Below are positions 5,829-11,300 of a DNA stretch of 11,300 nt, one piece after another. This stretch comes from Candidatus Kuenenbacteria bacterium (GTDB lineage: Bacteria; Patescibacteriota; Patescibacteriia; UBA2591; PGYQ01). Location of the stretch: positions 1-11,300 of the forward strand of contig JACQWZ010000035.1 of assembly GCA_016209005.1 (NCBI GenBank). The letters run 5' to 3'. The number at the start of each line of letters is the position of its first letter. The first letter of the stretch is position 1. A model generated the notes under the pieces. That model was not told the origin of the DNA. It saw only the letters and a program-made list of their open reading frames with translations, and searched no databases. Position numbers and translations under genes: made by a program.

Positions 5829-6347
5829 TTACTTTGTGAATTTGAAAGTTGTAAGAATTTGCTTGCTTACATCAGTGGCATCGTTATCATCATATGATAT
5901 TTTATAAACCGCATTATTCTTGCTTACAAATATTATAGTTTCCGACAAGTTAATGGCCAAATTGACAAAGGTAACACTCAATGCTTTATTCTCAAGAAAA
6001 TTTATTTCTTTAACATTTTTATATAACGGGTCTTTTTTTAACTCATCAAAACTTTTTACGGTTTGACTGCCTGAAATATCACTTACGCTTTTATAATAAA
6101 CAACAGTAAAAATTGATTTGTTTCCATCCTTAGAAAGACTGACACCCTGAAAATCATACCCAAGCGGCATAGTTTTCCAATCCTTAGGATATTTCATTTC
6201 AAATCCCAATTTTGCATTTGAATATACCTGCCATGACGCAGTTTCATCGACTGGTGTTGATTTATTTATTATCGCAAAATATATTGTTGCGCCGATTAGA
6301 ATAATAATGACAATTCCTAAAATTGTGATGATTGTTTTTTGATTCAT
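5829..6347 (-). CDS. Membrane-anchored PsbP-like protein of unknown function
   Basis: This 172-residue protein has a single N-terminal hydrophobic segment (about residues 6-27, IITILGIVIIILIGATIYFA) after a short MNQK start. The remainder should therefore sit outside the membrane. There is no lipobox cysteine. The extracytoplasmic part begins WQVYSNAKLGFEMKYPKDW, the opening typical of PsbP-like beta-sheet domains that are common and uncharacterised in Candidate Phyla Radiation bacteria. Its later VYKISYDDNDATDVSKQILTTFKF matches the usual end of that domain. No enzymatic residues can be argued. A small hairpin (5814-5829) follows the stop and could end the transcript. A promoter precedes it at 6365-6394. 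Confidence 0.75.
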   Translation of the reverse strand: MNQKTIITILGIVIIILIGATIYFAIINKSTPVDETASWQVYSNAKLGFEMKYPKDWKTMPLGYDFQGVSLSKDGNKSIFTVVYYKSVSDISGSQTVKSFDELKKDPLYKNVKEINFLENKALSVTFVNLAINLSETIIFVSKNNAVYKISYDDNDATDVSKQILTTFKFTK

Positions 6348-6364
6348 AAAATTTTTTATTACAA

Positions 6365-6394
6365 ATTATATTTAAATAAGTTATCGACCAGCAA
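6365..6394 (-). promoter_or_regulatory. Probable promoter of the PsbP-like gene
   Basis: The minus strand has TTGCTG (6394-6389), an 18-nt spacer and a perfect TATAAT (6370-6365), about 18 nt ahead of the ATG at 6347. The transcript would have a leader of only about ten nucleotides. The stretch from 6395 to 6509 upstream contains nothing else I can identify. Confidence 0.45.
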
Positions 6395-6509
6395 AATTGC
6401 CAAAAATTCTCTTCAAAAATAGAAAGGAAGTTTTTAGTTTTTTCGCCTAACTGGATTATTATATAAAATGTTTACGCATAATATACAAAATTAAATAATA
6501 AACCATTCT

Positions 6510-6562
6510 TTATTTCAAAATTAATTTTCCCTTTTCCACCCAAACCTTAATTATCTGATCTT
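6510..6562 (-). pseudogene. Remnant of a second clpC 3' end
   Basis: The minus strand encodes DQIIKVWVEKGKLILK followed by TAA (6512-6510), aligning with the last residues of the intact ClpC in this window, DQTIKVWVENKKLVLE. At DNA level a block of 31 bp (6532-6562) matches 8415-8445 with one mismatch; beyond it towards the stop the two have diverged but still match at protein level. Just upstream, in-frame reading meets a stop, and similarity to ClpC ceases. So only the extreme 3' end of a clpC copy survives. It may be the original chromosomal end of clpC, displaced when the dinD/kilA-N segment came in. Confidence 0.8.
6532..6562. repeat. Direct repeat, left copy (attachment-site-like)
   Basis: This 31-bp segment matches 8415-8445 with a single mismatch (A at 6553, G at 8436). 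The two copies are in the same orientation, 1,883 bp apart, and bracket the dinD and kilA-N genes. The shared sequence is the clpC 3' coding region around the KVWVE codons. Confidence 0.85.
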
Positions 6563-7394
6563 AATTTTTTTATTTCCTTACTTCCTAAAAGGGACTTCAT
6601 CTGAGTTATAGCGAGATTGTTTAATTGTTAGATGCGTTTATTTTGGGTTAAGTTCTGACGAATTAATGCGGCATTAATACTTTCAAGGTTTGATAAAACT
6701 ATTAATTGTTCAATACTGGCATAATCACAAATATTGCCATTTAATTTTGGATTTTGATCCTGCCATATTTTGGCAGTTATGCCAAATAAAGCTACATTTA
6801 GCAAATCTGCTTCATTGGCATATTTTAAATTGATTTGATTTTTAGTTAAAGTTGGTGGAATTAGTTTTTCTTTGATTGCGTCCGTATGGATTTTATAATT
6901 AATTTTTGCCAAAGTTCTTTGTAAATTCCATTTGAGTTTTAAACGATTATTTTCATCTTATTTTAAGTGTTGAAATTCAACCAATAAATATAATTTAAAC
7001 TCTGCGCTTACCTATGAAGCAAATTCAAATGCAATATCTTGATGAGCAAAAGTTCCACCGCCGTAGCGTCCTGATTTTGAAATCAATCCAATAGCGCCAG
7101 TTTTTTCTATCCATTTTTGAGGAGGCAAAACAAAGGAATTAGCTCCAGCTTCATTTTTAAACTGGTCGAATTCGACCAGTTTAAAATCGAGATTATGTAA
7201 TTTTCCCATAATCCTAAAAAATCAATTGTGCTACGAGTTCTCATCCAATTTTTAACAACATCAGCCGGAAATCCTGGATTTTTATATCTCGCTATATCAG
7301 TAAGAGAAACATAATCACTATTATTTTTTATAAAAGTGATAATTTCAATACCTTTAACTGTTATTTTTAATTTTTTTATTAATTTTTTTACCAT
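6547..7394 (-). pseudogene. KilA-N domain protein gene, decayed
   Basis: The reading reconstructs a KilA-N family protein of about 280 residues, a DNA-binding family common in phages and mobile elements. The N-terminal KilA-N domain is in one frame from ATG 7394 (YVSLTDIARYKN, VVKNWMRTRSTIDFLGLWE). A one-base loss in the A-run near 7205 then shifts the frame. It resumes as KLHNLDFKLVEFDQFKNEAG and SGRYGGGTFAHQDIAFEFAS. In that second frame three stops interrupt otherwise conserved sequence: TAG at 7014-7012 (expected Trp), TAA at 6960-6958 and TAA at 6630-6628. Between and after them come VSAEFKLYLLVEFQHLK, NLQRTLAKINYKIHTDAIKE, then IEQLIVLSNLESINAALIRQ and QLNNLAITQMKSLLG. The final stop (6549-6547) lies inside the clpC-derived direct repeat. 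The gene follows dinD on the same strand and is clearly non-functional. Confidence 0.93.
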
Positions 7395-7411
7395 AAAATT
7401 TTTATAAAAAT

Positions 7412-7439
7412 GGAAGTTAGAGATTAGAAGTTGGAGGTT
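7412..7439. repeat. Heptamer repeats upstream of the KilA-N gene
   Basis: Four units, GGAAGTT AGAGATT AGAAGTT GGAGGTT, of the same heptamer family as the long array at 11016-11106. They sit 18 bp upstream of the kilA-N start. Confidence 0.8.
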
Positions 7440-7465
7440 AGATAAAATATTGAAATTCCGATATA

Positions 7466-7497
7466 ATTAATTATGACGAATTCGCCATAATTAGAAT
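7466..7497. repeat. Palindromic repeat, copy 2
   Basis: This diverged copy of the 5751-5782 palindrome has core GACGAATTCGCC (7475-7486). The A-T pair flanking the central AATT in copy 1 is a G-C pair here, and the outer wobble pairs of copy 1 become A-T pairs. The symmetry is thus retained despite base changes. It lies in the gap between dinD and the kilA-N gene. Confidence 0.55.
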
Positions 7498-7540
7498 GGG
7501 TTTATTCTGTTGATGTTCGACTTCAATAAGGCTTCAAACT

Positions 7541-7571
7541 TTTTTAGTGGGGTTTTAAAACCCACTAAAAA
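7541..7571. terminator. Inverted repeat spanning the dinD stop codon
   Basis: Arms TTTTTAGTGGG (7541-7551) and CCCACTAAAAA (7561-7571) are perfect complements with a nine-base spacer, and GGGTTTTAAAACCC in the middle is itself a palindrome. The dinD stop (7567-7565) lies in the right arm. It probably ends the dinD transcript, but no clear downstream T-run supports a classical intrinsic terminator. Confidence 0.45.
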
Positions 7572-8383
7572 TGTGAGGGATTTATTCTCAAGCTTGTTTT
7601 TATTCTTTTCTTTGATTCTTTGATGTGCTTTGGGGTTGGTAATTTTTCTGGCATAGTGCCACCTAATTCAGTAATAGTTTCGCGAATCTTTTTGCCAACT
7701 TCATGATGAGTAAAACTGGCAGATTGTTGGCCTGTAATATTTTCTCGTTTGATTTTTGCGGATGTTTGAGTGGCGCGAAAAATGTTAGCAGCCAGTTCTT
7801 CACTCCCCATATAATCAAGAATACTTTCTTTTTCTTCTAATTTTTTATTTGCTTTAATATCTTTTTGTCTCAATCCGCCATACAAACCCATATAACCAGC
7901 ATCTTGAAAATTAGCATAATCAAATATGCCAACAGATTTTGCAATACCAAAAAGTTTGCGATTTTTATCTTTGATATCTTCTCGTAAAAATATTCTTTTA
8001 TTATCTTCTTCTAAAAGTTCTTGCATTTCTTGTCTTCTTGTTTGAATAGCAAAATATGTTTGAGCCAGCGCAATCTCTTTTTTTCTCGGATCGCCATTTT
8101 GGGCAATTAAATAACAAGCGTAACGAGAAAGGTGATAGTCGTTAATTTCTCTCAAAGTTTCTTTTAGTGTTCCTGTAGCAATTTTTATCATTTTGGCGGC
8201 GCCGCCAAAATGATCCCTTACTAATTGACCACTGTTTTTACATGCTTCTTTTGCTCTTTTTATAGCACTTTCGAATTTGCGCCACTCAACATAACCAAGA
8301 GGCGCCATCAAATCTCGAGCGTTCCAATATTCCTGTTTGTATTCATTTATCTTTTTAATTTGTTCAAATATATTCTCTGTCAT
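7565..8383 (-). CDS. dinD: DNA damage-inducible protein D
   Basis: This 272-residue protein is nearly the length of E. coli DinD (274). DinD is a member of the SOS regulon there and inhibits RecA-dependent strand exchange and filament formation. Diagnostic stretches: YWNARDLMAPLGYVEWRKFESAIKRA (about 19-44), DYHLSRYACYLIAQNGDPRKKEIALAQTYFAIQTRRQE (about 82-119), GYMGLYGGLRQKDIKANK (about 163-180), LDYMGSEELAANIFRATQTSAKI and THHEVGKKIRETITELGGTMPE. ATG at 8383 lies 9 nt after the clpC stop, so the two probably share a transcript. The last ~10 residues (after KESKKRIK) come from a dispersed GTGAGGGATTTATT-type repeat, so the native end has been replaced. It lies within the segment bracketed by the clpC direct repeats. 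Some related proteins are phage antirepressor-like, consistent with a mobile origin. Confidence 0.93.
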   Translation of the reverse strand: MTENIFEQIKKINEYKQEYWNARDLMAPLGYVEWRKFESAIKRAKEACKNSGQLVRDHFGGAAKMIKIATGTLKETLREINDYHLSRYACYLIAQNGDPRKKEIALAQTYFAIQTRRQEMQELLEEDNKRIFLREDIKDKNRKLFGIAKSVGIFDYANFQDAGYMGLYGGLRQKDIKANKKLEEKESILDYMGSEELAANIFRATQTSAKIKRENITGQQSASFTHHEVGKKIRETITELGGTMPEKLPTPKHIKESKKRIKTSLRINPSHF

Positions 8384-8392
8384 AATAATTTT

Positions 8393-11011
8393 TCATTCCA
8401 AAACCAATTTTTTATTTTCCACCCAAACCTTAATTGTCTGATCTTTTTTGAATTTATCTTCCAACATTCCAGATGCGATTGGGTTGATAATTAGATCTTG
8501 AATTGTTTGGCGAATTAATCGCGCGCCTTGTTCTGGAGCAAAACTTTTTTTAGCGATAAATTTAATCGCCTCATCTGTTAATTCAAGTTTTAAATTTTTT
8601 GACCCTAAGTTTTTATTTAATTCTTCAATTTGCAAAAAAATTATTTTTTCTAAATCACAAAAATTTAAAGGTTGAAAAACTAAAATTTTATCCAATCGAT
8701 TTAAAAATTCGGGTCGGAAACGAGAAGGCAAGTCTTTTAAAATTTGTTTTTTTACTTCTTCATAATTTTCTTTTTGCGCTTTGTCTTTTTTTTCATCTTT
8801 AGTGTCAAATCCCATGCCAGCGCTTTGATTAAATTTTTCTACGCCAACATTGGAAGTCATAATAATAATTGTATTTTTGAAATTAATTTTTCGCCCAATC
8901 GCGTCAGTCAAATGACCATCTTCTAAAACTTGAAGCAAGAGATTTAAAACATCAGGATGCGCTTTTTCTATTTCATCAAAAAGAACCAATGAATATGGTC
9001 TTGTTTTAACAGCATCGGTTAATTTTCCACTTTCTTTATAACCAACATAACCAGCCGGAGCGCCGATAAGTTTGGAAATATTAAAACTCTCGCTAAATTC
9101 AGACATATCAATTCTAATAAAAGCGTCTTTGTCAACAAAAATTATTTGGGCTAATATTTTAGCTAATTCGGTTTTTCCCACCCCGCTCGGTCCTAAAAAA
9201 AGAAAAGAACCCAATGGTCGATTAGATGGCATCAGTCCCAAACGTGAACGACGGATGCATTCGCTTACTTCTTTAATCACTTCGTCTTGATTGACAATTT
9301 TTTCTTTTAAAGTTTTTTCTAAATCTAATAATTCTTTTTTTTCATCAGAAGCTATTTTTTGAATTGGAATTTTTGTTATTTTAGAAATCGTTTCTCTTAT
9401 TTCTTTCTCGGTTATTTCTCCCAAAATTTCTTTTTTATCTTCTTTTATTTTTTGACGCAGTTTATTTATTTCTTCCAAAATTTTATACGTTCGTTCTTTT
9501 AAAACTATAGCTCCTTCGAAATCTTCTTTTAAAATAGCGTTTTTTTTATCTTCTTCCACAATTTCCAATTCATCTTCTAATTTTTTTAATTCTTTTAAAA
9601 AACTATTTTTTGTTTTGCTAACTTTAATTCTGGCCGCTGTTTCATCAATTAAATCAATGGCTTTGTCTGGTAAAAATTTAGAAGGAATATATTGTTCACT
9701 TAAAACGCAAGCGGCTGATAAGGCTTCGTCGGTAATGGATATCCGATGAAAAATTTCATAATTATTTTTCAATCCTTTTAAAAATTGAAAAGTTGTTTCA
9801 ATGTTTGGTTCATTAACTAAAATGGGCTGAAATCTTCTTTCTAAGGCCGCTTCTTCTTCAATATATTTTTTGTATTCGCTAAGAGTGGTCGCGCCGATTA
9901 AACGAATTTCGCCATGAGCCAAAGCGGGTTTTAAAATATTGGCCGCGTCTAAAGATCCTGGAATATTGCCCGCTCCAACAAGGGTATGAATTTCATCAAT
10001 AAATAAAATAATATTTGGATCTCTTTTAATTTCATCAATAATTTGCTTGAAACGAATTTCAAATTCTCCCCGAAAAGACGCGCCAGCAACCACCGCACTT
10101 AAGTCTAAAACAAAAATTTTCTTATTAATTAAAACGGCCGGTACTTGTCCTAATACAATTTTTTTAGCCAAACCTTCGACTATCGCTGTTTTTCCCACGC
10201 CCGGATCGCCAATTAAAATGGGATTATTTTTTGTTCGGCGAGAAAGAATATCAATCAAACGATTAATTTCTTCTTCTCTGCCAATAACCGGATCGATTGA
10301 TTTTTGAATTTTAGGATCGGTTAAATCTGTACAAAAAAAATTTAAAGCGGAATCTTTTTTATTTTTAAAAAAATCTTTTGCTCTTTGATCCGTAAAAGGA
10401 CTAACTAATTCAGAAAATTTTGAAGTGGCCTTTAAAATATCTTTCATTTGTTTTTTAAGTCCTTCTATGTCTATTTTTCTTTCTTTCCAAATTTTTTTAA
10501 AAGAACGAATATCCGCTTGGAGAAGAGCGAAAAGTAAATGTTCGGTTCCAATGTATTTATGTTGATTTTGAGAGGCGATTAAAACAGCTTTGGTTAAAAT
10601 TTTTTTAGTCAAAGATGAAAGAGGAAGAATTTTTACCCCGTTAGAAAATTCTGTCCCTTGGGGTGGAGATGAATCTGTTTCCTTTTTTAGAAAGGGTGGT
10701 TGAGTAAAAAATTCGTTTTTTCTAACGGGGTTTACTCTTTGATTTATTATTTTTCTATGAGAATTAGAGCCTCCAATAAAAGGTTTGTTGGCATAAAAAA
10801 ATAAAGCTTGAAGTCTAATTGATCCAATGCCCAATTTATTCAAAATTTCTTTAGCTAAACTGCCTTCAACTAAAGATAAACCGCACAATAAATGTTCCGG
10901 CGTTATTTCGGAAGAATTAAAAATAGAAGCTATGTTTTGAGCTTCAGTAAATACTCTTTTAAGATATTCTGTAAATTTTTCCGTAATATCAATTACGTTG
11001 GTGTTTATCAT
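8393..11011 (-). CDS. clpC: ATP-dependent Clp protease ATP-binding subunit ClpC
   Basis: This 872-residue Hsp100 unfoldase threads proteins into ClpP using two ATPase rings. Domains in order: Clp-N repeat 1 (about 10-65), repeat 2 (about 132-190, GTEHLLFALL), then D1 with Walker A GDPGVGKT (268-275), Walker B ILFIDE (335-340) and arginines ERR (391-393). The middle domain with UVR-like coiled coil (about 465-530) is typical of ClpC. D2 has Walker A GPSGVGKT (607-614), pore loop GYVGY (654-658), Walker B LVLFDE (675-680), and the terminal D2-small domain ending DQTIKVWVENKKLVLE. All catalytic residues seem intact. Two oddities: residues ~94-126 are an in-frame palindromic repeat, and the 3' end is duplicated at 6510-6562. 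clpP is not in the window. The start ATG (11011) has no Shine-Dalgarno sequence; it is followed closely by dinD. Confidence 0.97.
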   Translation of the reverse strand: MINTNVIDITEKFTEYLKRVFTEAQNIASIFNSSEITPEHLLCGLSLVEGSLAKEILNKLGIGSIRLQALFFYANKPFIGGSNSHRKIINQRVNPVRKNEFFTQPPFLKKETDSSPPQGTEFSNGVKILPLSSLTKKILTKAVLIASQNQHKYIGTEHLLFALLQADIRSFKKIWKERKIDIEGLKKQMKDILKATSKFSELVSPFTDQRAKDFFKNKKDSALNFFCTDLTDPKIQKSIDPVIGREEEINRLIDILSRRTKNNPILIGDPGVGKTAIVEGLAKKIVLGQVPAVLINKKIFVLDLSAVVAGASFRGEFEIRFKQIIDEIKRDPNIILFIDEIHTLVGAGNIPGSLDAANILKPALAHGEIRLIGATTLSEYKKYIEEEAALERRFQPILVNEPNIETTFQFLKGLKNNYEIFHRISITDEALSAACVLSEQYIPSKFLPDKAIDLIDETAARIKVSKTKNSFLKELKKLEDELEIVEEDKKNAILKEDFEGAIVLKERTYKILEEINKLRQKIKEDKKEILGEITEKEIRETISKITKIPIQKIASDEKKELLDLEKTLKEKIVNQDEVIKEVSECIRRSRLGLMPSNRPLGSFLFLGPSGVGKTELAKILAQIIFVDKDAFIRIDMSEFSESFNISKLIGAPAGYVGYKESGKLTDAVKTRPYSLVLFDEIEKAHPDVLNLLLQVLEDGHLTDAIGRKINFKNTIIIMTSNVGVEKFNQSAGMGFDTKDEKKDKAQKENYEEVKKQILKDLPSRFRPEFLNRLDKILVFQPLNFCDLEKIIFLQIEELNKNLGSKNLKLELTDEAIKFIAKKSFAPEQGARLIRQTIQDLIINPIASGMLEDKFKKDQTIKVWVENKKLVLE
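8415..8445. repeat. Direct repeat, right copy, inside the clpC 3' end
   Basis: This is the partner of 6532-6562, in the same orientation, with one mismatch at 8436. It encodes the KKDQTIKVWVE portion of ClpC, so any recombination at this site preserves the reading frame and only swaps the last residues. Confidence 0.85.
10635..10731. repeat. Palindromic element inserted in-frame in clpC
   Basis: The 14-bp arms ACCCCGTTAGAAAA (10635-10648) and TTTTCTAACGGGGT (10718-10731) are perfectly complementary. The interior has a second CCCTT/AAGGG pair (about 10655-10659 and 10692-10696). On the minus strand the unit stays open and adds about 33 residues (94-126, starting NPVRKNEFF and ending EFSNGV) in the linker between the two ClpC N-terminal repeats. 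ClpC proteins normally have no such stretch. The size, palindromy and in-frame insertion resemble the Rickettsia palindromic elements. Confidence 0.8.
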
Positions 11012-11015
11012 AATT

Positions 11016-11106
11016 GGAGGTTGGAGGTTAGAAGTTGGAGGTTGGAAGTTGGAGGTTAGAAGTTGGAGGTTGGAAGTTGGGGGTTAGAAGTTGGGAGTTG
11101 GAGATT
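11016..11106. repeat. Heptamer tandem array, about 13 copies, in the clpC leader
   Basis: Thirteen units with consensus RGARGTT (GGAGGTT, AGAAGTT, GGAAGTT and variants) begin five bases beyond the clpC start codon. On the transcribed minus strand it reads as repeated AACCTCC/AACTTCC. It would fill nearly the whole clpC 5' leader if the promoter at 11130-11157 is used. Confidence 0.92.
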
Positions 11107-11129
11107 AGATTAGCTTTTAATTTTAATTT

Positions 11130-11157
11130 ACTTTATTACATTTTAAGGAAATGTCAA
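11130..11157 (-). promoter_or_regulatory. Candidate clpC promoter
   Basis: TTGACA (11157-11152) is a perfect -35 element, with a 16-nt spacer and a weaker -10 TAAAGT (11135-11130). The -35 overlaps the stop codon of the gene upstream. No CIRCE or CtsR-like operator is apparent beside it. Confidence 0.4.
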
Positions 11158-11300
11158 GAGGTTGTATAATGCCACCCTATTTTGGACTCCGCGGGTATTT
11201 TAATAAATTGATTTTCAGATGTTTTAATTATTGGATTAAATAATTGTTCAACTGATTGATTTTGATTTGCTAATAATTTTTGCTCTTGCCATTGTATTAT
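11154..11300 (-). CDS. 3' end of an unrecognised gene (C-terminal 48 residues)
   Basis: From the right edge, the minus strand is open for 48 codons to TGA (11156-11154). The C-terminus begins IIQWQEQKLLANQNQ and ends KIPAESKIGWHYTTS. I take it as real because composition is more balanced than in the intergenic repeats, stops appear in the other minus-strand frames, and it ends just before the clpC promoter. The peptide is rich in glutamine and asparagine at first and then has a mixed polar end. I recognise no family from this fragment. It could be a separate transcription unit or the gene preceding clpC in an operon. Confidence 0.55.
   Translation of the reverse strand: MIQWQEQKLLANQNQSVEQLFNPIIKTSENQFIKIPAESKIGWHYTTS

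Noticed and set aside
6628..6912. Separate small gene for the KilA-N C-terminal region
   Set aside because: It is in the same frame as the preceding fragment and continues across stop codons in both directions; it is part of one decayed gene.
7466..7497. LexA/SOS box controlling dinD
   Set aside because: It lies downstream of dinD, not upstream, and does not match a known SOS box; a related copy sits upstream of ybaK.
11130..11300. CIRCE or CtsR heat-shock operator for clpC
   Set aside because: No TTAGCACTC/GAGTGCTAA pair or CtsR heptamer repeat is visible near the candidate promoter.

Overview
The window looks like part of a small, very AT-rich bacterial genome of the Candidate Phyla Radiation (Patescibacteria, Parcubacteria-like). 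This placement is inference. It rests on the strong AT bias, large insertions inside the 23S rRNA gene, starts without a recognisable Shine-Dalgarno sequence, gaps crowded with short tandem and palindromic repeats, and the gene content. Every cellular gene reads on the minus strand; only an insertion sequence reads on the plus strand.

Left end (1-1445): the 5' part of a 23S rRNA gene. It has a 244-nt structured insertion in domain I and is broken again near helix 25, where an AT-rich inverted repeat runs off the window. No 16S gene precedes it. It has its own consensus promoter (TTGACA-16-TATAAT), then a terminator-like hairpin and a boxA-like sequence, so it appears to be transcribed separately.

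1445-2560: an IS630-family insertion sequence with matching terminal inverted repeats and TA flanks. Its transposase lies in two frames and would need a -1 shift. Next come a complete tRNA-Ser(GCU) (2718-2812) and two short tandem arrays.

2990-6400: housekeeping and stress genes: a ComF-family phosphoribosyltransferase, a RecX-family protein, a MazG-like nucleotide pyrophosphohydrolase, a YbaK-type aminoacyl-tRNA deacylase, and a membrane-anchored PsbP-like protein. The gaps hold dispersed inverted repeats.

6500-11300: clpC (872 codons), followed after 9 nt by dinD and then a decayed KilA-N gene. Just past the KilA-N gene lies a remnant of a second clpC 3' end. A 31-bp direct repeat with one mismatch joins the two clpC ends and brackets dinD plus kilA-N. 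This looks like a small module that entered the 3' end of clpC and supplied a replacement end, as site-specific islands do, but no integrase is present. clpC also carries an in-frame palindromic repeat of about 97 bp that adds roughly 33 residues between its two N-terminal repeats. A heptanucleotide array fills its probable 5' leader. The last 147 bases are the 3' end of an unrecognised gene upstream of clpC.

Taken together, the genes suggest protein quality control (ClpC), DNA damage and recombination (DinD, RecX, ComF) and error cleaning (MazG-like, YbaK). The most unusual content is the clpC-end module, the rRNA insertions and the invasion of genes by short palindromes.
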